DNA from: Dermatophilus congolensis
GTDB taxonomy: Bacteria; Actinomycetota; Actinomycetes; Actinomycetales; Dermatophilaceae
DNA: 64,000 nucleotides
NCBI GenBank assembly: GCA_030538115.1
Contig: JAUNUP010000012.1
Coordinates: 46,907-110,906, forward strand
Direction: 5' to 3'
Positions 24,445-35,914 of this stretch are shown piece by piece; positions within the stretch are counted from its first letter, which is position 1; every line of letters begins with the position of its first letter. The notes beneath the pieces were generated by a model. It was given only the letters and a program-made list of their open reading frames with translations. It was not told the origin of the DNA and did not search any database. A program made the translations under genes and the position numbers.

Positions 24445-25107
24445 ATGAGCTACACAGGCGATGTCACCCCTGGTGGGCCCACTGATGTACGCGACGAGGG
24501 CACGCTGATCATCCGCAAGGCGAGCGTCAGCGATTTCGACAACAACGTGTACCTGCTCACCTGCACAGCCACCGGCGAGCAGCTACTCGTCGATGCAGCC
24601 GACGACGCGGCGCGGCTCACGACGCTCGTCGCGGAAGGTGGGTCGGACAAGCTCGCCACTATCGTCACGACACACCGCCACCCCGACCACACCCGGGCCC
24701 TGGCCGACTTCGCCGCGTCCACGGGCGCAACCACGGTCGCGGGCGTGAACGACGCCGAATCGCTCCCCATCCCGATGGACCGCTCCGTCGCCCAGGGCGA
24801 CACGATCACCGTGGGCGACCAATCGCTCGACGTCATCGAACTGCGCGGCCATACCCTGGGCGCCATCGCGCTGGCGTGGCGCGCCCCCTCCGGTCGCACC
24901 CACCTCATCACGGGCGACAGCCTCTTCCCTGGTGGCCCAGGTAAGACGAACTCGCCGGAGGATTTCAACCAGCTCATGGACGACCTCGAAACGCGCATCT
25001 TCGGTGTCTATGACGACGAGACCTGGGTCTACCCGGGCCACGGCAAGGACACCACCCTCGGAGCCGAACGTCCCCACCTCGCGGAGTGGCGCGAGCGGGG
25101 CTGGTGA
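24445..25107 (+). CDS. Metallo-beta-lactamase-fold hydrolase (glyoxalase II-like)
   Basis: 220-residue cytoplasmic enzyme of the MBL fold. The metal motif THRHPDH (HxHxDH) is near residues 77-82, [10 protein letters not shown] supplies the next histidine near 136, GDSLFPGG the aspartate near 156 and YPGHGKDT the last histidine near 198. This is the glyoxalase II-like group acting on thioesters or similar small substrates; the true substrate is unknown. It starts at ATG 24445 with GGAG upstream. It lies divergently beside uvrA, as in other actinobacteria. Confidence 0.87.
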   Translation: MSYTGDVTPGGPTDVRDEGTLIIRKASVSDFDNNVYLLTCTATGEQLLVDAADDAARLTTLVAEGGSDKLATIVTTHRHPDHTRALADFAASTGATTVAGVNDAESLPIPMDRSVAQGDTITVGDQSLDVIELRGHTLGAIALAWRAPSGRTHLITGDSLFPGGPGKTNSPEDFNQLMDDLETRIFGVYDDETWVYPGHGKDTTLGAERPHLAEWRERGW

Positions 25108-25181
25108 GCAGCCCCGCTCCCCCGTCATCCGTACGTCACGGCGACATCGCACGGAAACCGCCGGTGAATAACAAGGATCGA

Positions 25182-25205
25182 ACGTGAGGGCGATGACTCT
25201 CACGT
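25182..25205. other. Small hairpin and promoter region before the CoA-transferase
   Basis: A 7-bp stem ACGTGAG/CTCACGT with a 10-nt loop lies in the 231-bp gap before the CoA-transferase gene. It may end transcription from the MBL gene. A candidate promoter CTGCCT-N16-TAGGAT (25216-25243) follows it. Confidence 0.4.
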
Positions 25206-25338
25206 CGATTTGCCGCTGCCTGCGGGCTCGGGACACCTAGGATCGAAGAGACGAACCGCGCCGTCGGACCCCAGTACACAACCCCGGAACGGGCACGACG
25301 CGGCCTGAAGTCGAACGAGGCACTTGCCAGGAGGAAGC

Positions 25339-26853
25339 ATGAGCGACCGCATCGCGAACGTGAAGATGCGCAGCAAGATCATGTCGGCGGACGAAGCCGC
25401 CGCCCTGATTCACCACGGCGACAACGTCGGCATGAGCGGGTTCACCGGCGCCGGCTACCCCAAGGTCGTTCCGATCGCACTCGCCAACCGAATCCGCCAG
25501 GCCAACGCCCGTGGCGAGGAATTCCGTATCGGCGCCTGGACCGGGGCGTCCACGGCTCCCGAACTCGACGGCGCGCTCGCCGAGGCCAACGGCGTGCAGC
25601 TGCGCATGCCGTACCAGTCCGACCCCAAGACCCGCGACCGCATCAACGCCGGCGACATGGACTACATCGACGTGCACCTCTCGCACGTCGCCCCCTTGGT
25701 GTGGGAGGGCTTCTTCGGCAAGCTCGACGTCGCTGTCATCGAGGTCACCGGCATCACCGAAGACGGCCGCCTCATCCCGTCCTCGTCCATCGGCAACAAC
25801 AAGACGTACCTCGATGTCGCCGACCGCATCATCCTCGAGGTCAACTCGTGGCAGAGCATGGACCTCGAGGGCATGCACGACATCTACTACGGCACGCGGC
25901 TCCCTCCGCACCGCAAGCCCGTGATGATGACGAAGGCCTACGACCGCATCGGTGACCAGTACTTCCACATCGACCCCGAGAAGCTCGTCGCCATCGTCGA
26001 GACCGACCTCGCCGACCGGAACACGCCGTTCAAGCCTCTCGACGAGGTCTCCAAGCAGATCGCCGGCAACCTGCTCGACTTCCTCGACAACGAGGTCCGC
26101 GTCGGTCGCATCCCCCCGGAGCTGCTGCCCATCCAGTCGGGTGTCGGAAACATCGCGAACGCCGTGCTGTCGGGCCTGCAAGACCGTCCCCACGACGGCC
26201 TGTTCGCCTACACCGAGGTGCTGCAGGACGGCATGCTCGACCTCATCGACTCGGGCAAGATCGCCATGGCCTCGGCCACCGCGTTCTCGCTCTCGCCCGA
26301 AGCGGCCGAGAAGATGAACCGTGAGGCCAAGCGGTACAAGCGCAACATCATCCTGCGCACCCAGGAGATCAGCAACCACCCCGAGCTGATCCGCCGACTC
26401 GGCGTCATCGCGATGAACGGTCTCATCGAGGCCGACATCTACGGCAACGTCAACTCGACGCACATCATGGGCAGCAAGATGCAGAACGGCATCGGCGGCT
26501 CCGGTGACTTCACGCGTAACGCGTACATCTCCGCGTTCGTCACGCCGTCGACCGCGAAGGGCGGCGCCATCTCGGCGATCGTGCCGTTCGTGTCGCACGT
26601 CGACCACACCGAGCACGACGTCGACGTCATCGTCACCGAGTACGGCCTGGCCGACCTGCGTGGCCTCGCGCCCCGCCGCCGTGCACGTCAGATCATCGAC
26701 AACTGCGCCCACCCCGACTTCAGGCCGCTGCTCAACGAGTACTTCGAGCGCGCGCAGAAGGTCGCCAATGGCCAGCACACCCCGCACGACCTGGCGCTCG
26801 CCCACGAGTGGCACCGCCGGTTCCTGCAGACCGGCACGATGCTCCCGGCCTGA
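25339..26853 (+). CDS. Acetyl-CoA hydrolase / succinyl-CoA:acetate CoA-transferase family
   Basis: 504-residue class I CoA-transferase. The segment SGVGNIANAVLSGL (near 268-281) followed by YTEVLQDGML supplies the expected catalytic glutamate, and GGSGDFTRNAYISAF and TEYGLADLRG are the C-terminal-domain hallmarks. Family members exchange CoA between acetyl-CoA and succinate, or hydrolyse acetyl-CoA; the AarC-like architecture favours succinyl-CoA:acetate transfer. ATG 25339 has a strong AGGAGGA 6 nt upstream; the ATG 15 nt earlier lacks one. It is a single-gene unit closed by a strong terminator. Confidence 0.88.
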   Translation: MSDRIANVKMRSKIMSADEAAALIHHGDNVGMSGFTGAGYPKVVPIALANRIRQANARGEEFRIGAWTGASTAPELDGALAEANGVQLRMPYQSDPKTRDRINAGDMDYIDVHLSHVAPLVWEGFFGKLDVAVIEVTGITEDGRLIPSSSIGNNKTYLDVADRIILEVNSWQSMDLEGMHDIYYGTRLPPHRKPVMMTKAYDRIGDQYFHIDPEKLVAIVETDLADRNTPFKPLDEVSKQIAGNLLDFLDNEVRVGRIPPELLPIQSGVGNIANAVLSGLQDRPHDGLFAYTEVLQDGMLDLIDSGKIAMASATAFSLSPEAAEKMNREAKRYKRNIILRTQEISNHPELIRRLGVIAMNGLIEADIYGNVNSTHIMGSKMQNGIGGSGDFTRNAYISAFVTPSTAKGGAISAIVPFVSHVDHTEHDVDVIVTEYGLADLRGLAPRRRARQIIDNCAHPDFRPLLNEYFERAQKVANGQHTPHDLALAHEWHRRFLQTGTMLPA

Positions 26854-26883
26854 GCTCCGGCTCACCGGTAGCGCCGAGTCGCT

Positions 26884-26919
26884 GAGAAGGCCCGCTCCCA
26901 TTCGGGAGCGGGCCTTCTC
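26884..26919. terminator. Bidirectional terminator between CoA-transferase gene and uvrB
   Basis: Perfect 16-bp inverted repeat (26884-26899 and 26904-26919) with the loop ATTC, between two convergent genes whose stop codons are only 80 bp apart. It can serve both strands. Confidence 0.85.
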
Positions 26920-26932
26920 GCGTTGAGTTCGG

Positions 26933-29047
<2,115 letters not shown>

Positions 29048-29053
29048 GCCGTA

Positions 29054-29075
29054 ACCGTAGACCCCACCACCGACA
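29054..29075 (-). promoter_or_regulatory. RecA-independent DNA-damage promoter of uvrB
   Basis: Minus strand: TGTCGGTG (29075-29068), 8 nt, TACGGT (29059-29054), then 6 nt to the uvrB ATG. Same motif and spacing as in front of uvrA and polA. Confidence 0.8.
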
Positions 29076-29128
29076 GGGTCCTCACCCGCCGGCTCCGCCG
29101 GCCGCTCAGTGAACTTTCGCGGAGCGCG

Positions 29129-30322
29129 TCAGCCGTTCCAGCCGCTGCGTTGCGCCCAGCTCTGGATGCGTGGCCAGACCTCGCTGAACCACGGCTGCTT
29201 CGACTTCACGTACTCGGAGTTCGACTCCGATTTCGCGTCGAGCAGCGCCTTCATCTCGACGTACTCCTCGGCGGCGCCCGCGTCGTGACGCAGCCAGTCG
29301 CGGAACAGGAGCGCGTACTGCCACCCCGCGCTGCTCACCTCGCGCACATGCAGGTGCACAATGCGCCCCGGGTCGCACGAACCGTGGAAACGCTTGATCC
29401 ACAACGACGGATCGGGCAGATCGTCGGTCGGGTGATCCATGCGGTAGTCGTCGATGCGCGGGAAGCCCATCTCGGCGAGCAGCCGCACGAACTCGGGGTC
29501 GTCGGCGTCGGAGAGGCTCGAGACGCCGATCTGAATGTCGATCGCGTCCTTGCCAGGCATGCCCGGCACGGCTGTGGAGCCGACGTGCTCGATCTCAGGC
29601 GCACGCTCACCCAGGCCGTGGCTCAGCCGGTCGATGAGTCGCTGGGCCTGTCGCGGCCAGTCTTCGTCGTAGTCGACGAGAACCGGGTTCTCCGCCGGCC
29701 GGTAGATGCGCTGCGCGGCGATGTTGGCGCGGTACGGCTCGATGCGCTCCGACCACACCTTCTCGATCGCCTCGTCGAGTTGCTCGGTGCTGCCGTTGTT
29801 GTCGAGCAGGATGTCGGCCACCTGGCGCCGCTCGGCATCGTTGGCCTGGTGGTCCATGCGGGCGCGGGCATCGGCCTCGCCGAGCCCCCGCTCCTCTGTG
29901 AGCCTACGCAGGCGCTCGGCGGGTGCCGCGTCGACGATCACGACGAGGTGGTACCGCGGGGCCATCCGCTTCTCGACCAGCAGCGGCACGTCATGCACGA
30001 CGATCTCGTCGGCACCGGCCGTGTCGCGCAGCCGGGCGGTCTCCGCCTGGATGGCCGGGTGCGTGATCTTCTCCAGGTCGGAGCGGGCCCCGGCATCCTC
30101 GAAGACCCGCGACGCGAGCTTGGCGCGGTCGAGCGAACCATCCTGGTTGATGAGGTCGGCACCGAAGCGCTCGGTCACTGCCGCGAGACCCGGGGTGCCG
30201 GGCGCGAGCACGTCACGAGCCACGGCATCCGCGTCGATGACGAACGCGCCGCGTTCACGCAAGCGACGCGCCACCGTCGACTTGCCAGAGCCGATTCCGC
30301 CGGTCAAGCCCACGTACAACAT
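29129..30322 (-). CDS. coaE: Dephospho-CoA kinase fused to a GrpB (UPF0157) domain
   Basis: 397-residue two-domain protein. Residues 1-195 are CoaE, the last step of coenzyme A synthesis: Walker A GLTGGIGSGKST (5-16), DADAVARDVLAPG (35-47), and the lid region. Residues about 205-395 are a GrpB/UPF0157 domain of nucleotidyltransferase fold (EHVGSTAVPGMPGKDAIDIQ). The same fusion occurs in mycobacteria (Rv1631), where the extra domain aids folding or regulates the kinase. Start: ATG 30322, with TAGAGT 6 nt upstream and no Shine-Dalgarno. Confidence 0.95.
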   Translation of the reverse strand: MLYVGLTGGIGSGKSTVARRLRERGAFVIDADAVARDVLAPGTPGLAAVTERFGADLINQDGSLDRAKLASRVFEDAGARSDLEKITHPAIQAETARLRDTAGADEIVVHDVPLLVEKRMAPRYHLVVIVDAAPAERLRRLTEERGLGEADARARMDHQANDAERRQVADILLDNNGSTEQLDEAIEKVWSERIEPYRANIAAQRIYRPAENPVLVDYDEDWPRQAQRLIDRLSHGLGERAPEIEHVGSTAVPGMPGKDAIDIQIGVSSLSDADDPEFVRLLAEMGFPRIDDYRMDHPTDDLPDPSLWIKRFHGSCDPGRIVHLHVREVSSAGWQYALLFRDWLRHDAGAAEEYVEMKALLDAKSESNSEYVKSKQPWFSEVWPRIQSWAQRSGWNG

Positions 30323-30328
30323 GCGCCC

Positions 30329-30334
30329 ACTCTA
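30329..30334 (-). promoter_or_regulatory. -10 box of leaderless coaE transcript
   Basis: TAGAGT on the minus strand ends 6 nt before the coaE ATG, which would place the transcript start at the A of the start codon. Confidence 0.55.
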
Positions 30335-30437
30335 GGCGGTCAGGGGTCACCACGGCAGCCCAACAGGGGTGTGAAAACACACGGTGATCAGCAGCGTCTC
30401 GCGAATGTCCTGTATCGCGATCGGCTGCGGCAACGCG

Positions 30438-30474
30438 GACGGCCCGCCCCGCGCCAAGCGCGGAACGGGCCGTC
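30438..30474 (-). terminator. Hairpin after rpsA
   Basis: A stem of nine outer base pairs (30438-30446 with 30466-30474) and five inner ones (30449-30453 with 30459-30463), just downstream of the rpsA stop. Likely the rpsA terminator, keeping coaE under its own promoter. Confidence 0.75.
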
Positions 30475-30502
30475 GATGCCGGAGACGAACCGACCGTGAA
30501 GG

Positions 30503-31969
30503 TCAGTTGTTGCCGGTGAGCTTCTCGCGGAGAGCCGCCAGAGCCTCGTCGGAGGCGAGGGTGCCCTCGGCCGCCGAGACCTGAGCGGAGCCGGAGCCAC
30601 CCGAGGAGTACGAGGTCGGAATGGCCTCGCCGGTGGCCGCAGCCTCGGCGTCGGCCTTCGTGGCGGCCTCGACCTGGGTGCGGTGCGCCTCCCACGCGGC
30701 CTGGGCGTTCGCGTACTCGCGCTCCCACGCCTCGCGCTCGGCGTCGTGGCCGGGCAGCCACTCGTTCGACTCCGGGTCGAAGCCCTCGGGGTACTTGTAG
30801 TTGCCCTCTTCGTCGTACTCGGCCGCCATGCCGTACAGCGTGGGGTCGAACTCCGTCGCGGCGGCCGCGGCGTCGTTGGCCTGCTTGAGCGACAGCGAGA
30901 TACGACGACGGTCGAGGTCGATGTCGATGACCTTGACGAAGATGTCGGCGCCCACGGTGACGACCTGCTCGGGCAGTTCGACGTGACGCTCTGCCAGTTC
31001 GGAGATGTGCACGAGGCCCTCGATGCCGTCTTCGACGCGCACGAACGCACCGAACGGAACGAGCTTGGTGACCTTGCCGGGCACGATCTGGCCGATGGCG
31101 TGCGTGCGGGCGAAGTGCTGCCACGGGTCTTCCTGGGTCGCCTTCAGCGACAGGGAGACACGCTCGCGGTCCATGTCGACGTCGAGAACCTCGACCGTGA
31201 CCTCCTGGCCGACCTCGACAACCTCGCTCGGGTGGTCGATGTGCTTCCAGGAGAGCTCGGAGACGTGCACGAGACCGTCCACACCACCGAGGTCGACGAA
31301 CGCACCGAAGTTGACGATCGAGGAGACCTGACCGCTGCGGACCTGGCCGCGCTGGAGGTCGTGCAGGAACTTGCTGCGCACCTCGGACTGGGTCTGCTCG
31401 AGCCACGCGCGACGCGACAGAACCACGTTGTTGCGGTTCTTGTCGAGCTCGATGATCTTCGCCTCGATCTCCTTGCCCACGTAGGGCTGCAGGTCGCGAA
31501 CACGACGCATCTCCACGAGCGAAGCCGGGAGGAAGCCGCGCAGGCCGATGTCGAGGATGAGGCCACCCTTGACGACCTCGATGACGGTACCGGTGACGAC
31601 ACCGTCTTCTTCCTTGATCCGCTCGATCGTGCCCCAAGCGCGCTCGTACTGGGCGCGCTTCTTGGACAGGAGCAGGCGGCCTTCCTTGTCCTCCTTCTGG
31701 AGAACGAGTGCCTCGACCTCGTCGCCGACGCTGACGACCTCGGAGGGGTCGACGTCGTGCTTGATCGAAAGCTCGCGGGAGGGTATGACGCCCTCCGTCT
31801 TGTAACCGATGTCGAGGAGAACCTCGTCGCGATCGACCTTGACGATCACGCCTTCGACGATGTCACCGTCGTTGAAGTTCTTGATGGTGGAGTCGATGGC
31901 CGCAAGCAGGTCTTCTTCTGACCCGATGTCGTTGATCGCGATCTCGGTGGTAGCCGTGGTGGCAGTCAT
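30503..31969 (-). CDS. rpsA: 30S ribosomal protein S1
   Basis: 488-residue S1, with four OB-fold S1 repeats (about residues 35-105, 120-190, 207-277 and 293-365; typical segments GAFVDLGGVDGLVHVSEL and GAFVRVEDGIEGLVHISEL). The actinobacterial protein has four repeats, not the six of E. coli, and an alanine- and glutamate-rich C-terminal tail (about 375-488). It binds mRNA on the small subunit. In mycobacteria S1 is discussed in trans-translation and pyrazinamide action. A long leader and own promoter precede it. Confidence 0.97.
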   Translation of the reverse strand: MTATTATTEIAINDIGSEEDLLAAIDSTIKNFNDGDIVEGVIVKVDRDEVLLDIGYKTEGVIPSRELSIKHDVDPSEVVSVGDEVEALVLQKEDKEGRLLLSKKRAQYERAWGTIERIKEEDGVVTGTVIEVVKGGLILDIGLRGFLPASLVEMRRVRDLQPYVGKEIEAKIIELDKNRNNVVLSRRAWLEQTQSEVRSKFLHDLQRGQVRSGQVSSIVNFGAFVDLGGVDGLVHVSELSWKHIDHPSEVVEVGQEVTVEVLDVDMDRERVSLSLKATQEDPWQHFARTHAIGQIVPGKVTKLVPFGAFVRVEDGIEGLVHISELAERHVELPEQVVTVGADIFVKVIDIDLDRRRISLSLKQANDAAAAATEFDPTLYGMAAEYDEEGNYKYPEGFDPESNEWLPGHDAEREAWEREYANAQAAWEAHRTQVEAATKADAEAAATGEAIPTSYSSGGSGSAQVSAAEGTLASDEALAALREKLTGNN

Positions 31970-32183
31970 GTAGTTGGGGCTCCGATTGTGGACAAGTACT
32001 CGGGAGACAACACGTGGTGCGCCGTCTCTTGGACAGGTGATCGATCATGTACCCAGCCTCTCGACGCACTCGCACACCGCCTTCGTGGGGCGGATGCGCA
32101 CTGCACCGGGGGGCTGCGCCGACGGCGACAGAAGCCGGCACGGGTTCAGCCGACGTCGTCGTGGCACATGAAGAAGCCCCTCT

Positions 32184-32212
32184 AGCCTACCGATCCGGCC
32201 GCGCGCGAGCAA
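32184..32212 (-). promoter_or_regulatory. Candidate rpsA promoter
   Basis: Minus strand TTGCTC (32212-32207), 17 nt, TAGGCT (32189-32184). This gives a leader of about 210 nt before the rpsA ATG, long enough for autogenous control by S1, though I cannot identify a defined structure. The opposite strand carries TAGCCT at nearly the same place. Confidence 0.5.
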
Positions 32213-32246
32213 CGAGGGCCCCGCCCGCCTTGGCAGACTGGCGACT

Positions 32247-33065
32247 GTGACGAACAGCGGGTTGACCTCGGAGTCAGGATCCAGTGCGGGGCGGGGCGCG
32301 CACGCCGCACCGACCGGCGATCTCAACCGCGCCAACCGCGGCTGGTGGAGCAGTAACGCGACCGAGTACTACGACGAGCACGGGGACTTCCTCGGCGACA
32401 CCGACCTCGTCTGGGGCCCGGAGGGCGTCACCGAGCCCGAGCTGGGTCTGCTCGGAGAGCTGACCGGTCGCGATGTGCTCGAGTACGGATGCGGTGCGGC
32501 CCAGGGGGCACGGTACGTGCGCTCGCGGGGCGCGAGGGCGGTTGGGCTCGACCTTGCGGAGGGGATGTTGCGGGTCGGCCGCGACCTCGACGCGCGCCAC
32601 CGCGTCTCCACTCCCCTGGTGCACGGCGACGCCGCAGCCCTGCCGTTCGCCGACTCCAGTTTCGACATCGTGTTCAGCGCGTACGGCGCGACGGCCTTCG
32701 TCGCCGACCTTCCCGACCTCGTCGCGGGCTGCGCGCGAGTGCTGCGCCCCGGGGGACGGCTTGTCTACTCCACCTCTCACCCGATCCGCTGGGCCTTTCC
32801 CGATGGGCCGACCAGCCTCACCGCGACGATGTCGTATTTCGACCGTGCCCCCTACACCGAGACGCGGGGTGGTCGCCTCGACTACGCGGAATGCCACCAC
32901 ACGATCGGCGACCACGTCCGAGCTGTCGCCGAGGCGGACCTCCGCCTGCTCGACCTGGTGGAGCCGGAATGGCCGGAACACAACACGTCGACGTGGGGCG
33001 GCTGGAGCCCCCTGCGAGGACGCCACATACCGGGCACGCTCATCGTGGTGGCGGAGAAGAGCTGA
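32247..33065 (+). CDS. SAM-dependent methyltransferase (class I)
   Basis: 272-residue Rossmann-fold methyltransferase. Motif I is LEYGCGAAQGARYV (near 75-88), the acidic loop is AVGLDLAEGML (near 94-104), and motif IV/V are DIVFSAYGA and RVLRPGGRLVYSTSHP. This is the Methyltransf_11/25 type; the substrate is unknown, small-molecule or ubiquinone/menaquinone-like by family. The GTG start at 32247 has no Shine-Dalgarno, and CAGACT lies 7 nt upstream, suggesting a leaderless message. It is divergent from rpsA and convergent with polA. Confidence 0.85.
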   Translation: MTNSGLTSESGSSAGRGAHAAPTGDLNRANRGWWSSNATEYYDEHGDFLGDTDLVWGPEGVTEPELGLLGELTGRDVLEYGCGAAQGARYVRSRGARAVGLDLAEGMLRVGRDLDARHRVSTPLVHGDAAALPFADSSFDIVFSAYGATAFVADLPDLVAGCARVLRPGGRLVYSTSHPIRWAFPDGPTSLTATMSYFDRAPYTETRGGRLDYAECHHTIGDHVRAVAEADLRLLDLVEPEWPEHNTSTWGGWSPLRGRHIPGTLIVVAEKS

Positions 33066-33082
33066 CTCTCGTCCGAATCAGC

Positions 33083-35797
33083 TCAGTGCGCCGCCTGCTC
33101 CCAGTTCGGGCCCACACCGATGCTGACCTCGAGGGGTACGTCGAGTTCGATCGCGGCCCCCATCTGCTCCGTGACCAACTGTGCGAGTGCCTCCTGCTCC
33201 CCAGGCGCCACCTCGAAGACCAGTTCGTCGTGCACCTGCAGCAACATCCGGGAGGCGAGGCCCTGCTCGGCCAGCGCCTTCTCGACCCCGAGCATCGCGA
33301 CCTTGATGATGTCGGCCGCCGAGCCCTGAATCGGGGCATTGAGGGCCATGCGCTCGGCCATCTCTCGGCGCTGGCGGTTGCTCGAGTTGAGGTCGGGCAG
33401 GTACCGGCGGCGGCCCATCATCGTCTCGGTGTACCCCTGCGCGCGAGCCGCAACGACGACCTCCGCCAGGTAATCGCGGACGCCACCGAAGCGGAGGAAG
33501 TACTCCTCCATAAGCGCACTCGCCTCCGACGTGGGGATCGAGAGTTGTTTACTCAGCCCGAACGCCGACAGGCCGTAGGCGAGTCCGTACGACATCGCCT
33601 TCACCTTGGCGCGCATCGCGGGAGTCACCTCGGCCGGCTCGACGCTGAAGACCCTGGAGCCGACGAACCGGTGCAAGTCCTCTCCGGTACGGAAGGCCTC
33701 GATGAGCCCCTCGTCGCCGGAGAGGTGCGCCATGATCCGCATCTCGATCTGGCTGTAGTCGGCCGACATGAGCGACTCGAACTCGACCGACTCGCCCGCC
33801 CCGCCCAAGCCGGAATCTCCACTGTGACCTGCGACGAAAACCGAGCGGATGCGACGGCCTTCGTCGGTGCGGATCGGGATGTTCTGCAGGTTCGGATCTG
33901 TCGACGACAGCCGACCGGTGGCCGCGATCGTCTGCTGATAGGTCGTGTGAATACGGCCGTCGTCGCCGATCGACTTGATGAGCCCCTCCACCGTCGAGCG
34001 CAGCTTCGAGGCGTCACGGTGTCGCAGCAGCGCTGCCAGGAACGGGTGCTCGGTCTTCTCGAAGAGCATCGTCAGCGCGTCGGCATCGGTCGTGTAACCC
34101 GTCTTCGTGCGTTTGGTCTTCGGCAGGTCGAGCTCTTCGAAGAGCACCACCTGCAACTGCTTCGGAGAGGCGAGGTTGACCTCGTGCCCGATGGCCTCGT
34201 ACGCATCTGCCGCAGCGCTCGCGACACCGTCGGCGAAGTACCGCTCCCGCTCCTGCAGAGCTTCGGCGTCGACGGCAATGCCGATCCGCTCCATACGGGC
34301 AAGGCAGTCGACGAGCGGCAGTTCGACGTCGGTGAGCAGTCCGAGTGTGTGCTGCTCGGTCAACTGCTCCTCAAGGGCATCGGCGAGATCGAGCACGGCG
34401 CGGGCCTTGCCCATCGCCTCGCTGTGCTGGGCACTGTCGGCACCGCCGAGGTCGAGCATCCCCTGACCGGTAGCGTCGCCGGCCGTGAGTTCGCGCCGCA
34501 GGTAGCGCATCGCGAGGTCGCCAAGATCGTAGGTGCGCTGGTCGGGGTGCACGAGGTAGGCGGCCAGAGCCGTGTCGCACACGAGCCCCGCGACGTCCAG
34601 GCCGCGGCTGTGCAGCGCGTGCAACGGCCCCTTGGCGTCGTGGAGCACCTTGCCGCAGTTCGGGTCTGCGAGCCATCTCGCGAGCGCCGCCTCGCCGGCA
34701 GGGTCCAGCGATTCGAGATCGATGAATGCGGAGTGGTCGTCGGCAGCGCCAATGGCGATGCCCCAGGCGTCGCCTGCGCCGCGCCCCCACGAGCCTTCGA
34801 TGAGCACGCCGACCCGACCTCCGGCGGGCGCGTGAGCGGCGAGCCACGCCTCCACCTCGACGGATTCGAGAACCGACTCGTCGACCTCCACCGACTGCGA
34901 AGCATCGGCCGAGGCATCGTCGTCACCGCCGACCACCTCGAAGAGCCGCTCGCGGAGTACCCGGAATTCAAGGCTGTCGAACAACGTGTGCACGGCCTCA
35001 CGGTCGAAGCCCGTGCGCTCGGTGTCTTCGACGGAGAGGGGCAGGTCGAGGTCGCGCTCCAGCGTGTTGAGGCGTCGGTTGCGCAGCACCTGGTCGAGGT
35101 TCGCGCGCAGCGATTCGCCTGCTTTGCCCTTGATCTCGTCGGCGTGGGCCACGATGCCATGGAGGTCGGCGTACTGGCCGAGCCACTTGGCCGCGGTCTT
35201 GGGGCCGACGCCTGGCACGCCAGGCAGGTTGTCGGCCGACTCCCCCACCAGCGCTGCGAGGTCGCTGTAGAGCTCGGGCGCCACGAGATACCGGTCGGCC
35301 ACGCCCTCCGGGTGGAGCCGCGCCAATTCGGAGACGCCCTTGAGCGGGTACAGCACCGTGACCTCGTCGGTGACGAGTTGCATCGTGTCTCGGTCTCCGG
35401 AGCAGATGAGGATCTCGTGCCCGGCGGCCGCCCCGCGGGTGGCCAGCGTCGCGATCACGTCGTCGGCCTCGTACCCCTCGACCGACAGGTGCGGGATCGC
35501 GAGAGCGTCGAGCACCTCGATGATCAGCGGGATCTGGCTGCGGAATTCATCGGGAGTCGCTGCCCGCCCTGCCTTGTACTCGGGGTACTCCGCGAGCCGC
35601 TGGGTCGGTTTCGACAGATCGAAGGCCACCGCGAGGTGCGTCGGCTCCTCATCGCGCAGAAGGTTGATGAGCATCGACGTGAACCCGAACACGGCATTCG
35701 TCGTCTGCCCTGTCTTCGTCGCGAAGTTCTGCGCCGGCAGCGCGAAGAACGCCCGGTAGGCAAGGGAGTGTCCGTCAAGCAGCAGTAGTCGACCCAC
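33083..35797 (-). CDS. polA: DNA polymerase I
   Basis: 904-residue repair and Okazaki-fragment polymerase. It has the N-terminal 5-prime nuclease domain (LLLDGHSLAYRAFFALP, residues 4-20, and a helix-hairpin-helix near 190), a degenerate proofreading domain in the middle, and polymerase motifs A (SADYSQIEMRIMAHLS), B (KVKAMSYGLAYGLSAFG) and C (LLQVHDELVFEV). The start is GTG 35797: the family begins there, and a TAGGCT box lies 7 nt upstream. The open frame extends 68 codons further, but that part would precede the promoter. Confidence 0.97.
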   Translation of the reverse strand: MGRLLLLDGHSLAYRAFFALPAQNFATKTGQTTNAVFGFTSMLINLLRDEEPTHLAVAFDLSKPTQRLAEYPEYKAGRAATPDEFRSQIPLIIEVLDALAIPHLSVEGYEADDVIATLATRGAAAGHEILICSGDRDTMQLVTDEVTVLYPLKGVSELARLHPEGVADRYLVAPELYSDLAALVGESADNLPGVPGVGPKTAAKWLGQYADLHGIVAHADEIKGKAGESLRANLDQVLRNRRLNTLERDLDLPLSVEDTERTGFDREAVHTLFDSLEFRVLRERLFEVVGGDDDASADASQSVEVDESVLESVEVEAWLAAHAPAGGRVGVLIEGSWGRGAGDAWGIAIGAADDHSAFIDLESLDPAGEAALARWLADPNCGKVLHDAKGPLHALHSRGLDVAGLVCDTALAAYLVHPDQRTYDLGDLAMRYLRRELTAGDATGQGMLDLGGADSAQHSEAMGKARAVLDLADALEEQLTEQHTLGLLTDVELPLVDCLARMERIGIAVDAEALQERERYFADGVASAAADAYEAIGHEVNLASPKQLQVVLFEELDLPKTKRTKTGYTTDADALTMLFEKTEHPFLAALLRHRDASKLRSTVEGLIKSIGDDGRIHTTYQQTIAATGRLSSTDPNLQNIPIRTDEGRRIRSVFVAGHSGDSGLGGAGESVEFESLMSADYSQIEMRIMAHLSGDEGLIEAFRTGEDLHRFVGSRVFSVEPAEVTPAMRAKVKAMSYGLAYGLSAFGLSKQLSIPTSEASALMEEYFLRFGGVRDYLAEVVVAARAQGYTETMMGRRRYLPDLNSSNRQRREMAERMALNAPIQGSAADIIKVAMLGVEKALAEQGLASRMLLQVHDELVFEVAPGEQEALAQLVTEQMGAAIELDVPLEVSIGVGPNWEQAAH

Positions 35798-35804
35798 GCA
35801 CGCC

Positions 35805-35826
35805 AGCCTAGAGGCCCCCACCGACA
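35805..35826 (-). promoter_or_regulatory. RecA-independent DNA-damage promoter of polA
   Basis: Minus strand: TGTCGGTG (35826-35819), 8 nt, TAGGCT (35810-35805), then 7 nt to the polA GTG. Third example of this motif in the window, again before a repair gene. Confidence 0.8.
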
Positions 35827-35901
35827 CTGTCGGGATCTCGGGGCTCACCCTCGTGCAGCGGGGGTCGTTCACCGCTCTGCGGATCCCGGGAATCGAGTGG
35901 A

Positions 35902-35907
35902 TAGGGT
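35902..35907 (+). promoter_or_regulatory. -10 box of leaderless DUF554 gene
   Basis: TAGGGT followed by 7 nt and the GTG at 35915. It argues against starting the protein at the GTG at 35897, which lies upstream of this box. Confidence 0.5.
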
Positions 35908-35914
35908 TGGTCGG

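Noticed and set aside
32489..35788. 1099-codon plus-strand open frame opposite polA
   Set aside because: It is the complement of a clear DNA polymerase I gene; its translation is rich in Arg, His, Glu and Val with no domain, as expected from antisense of GC-rich codons.
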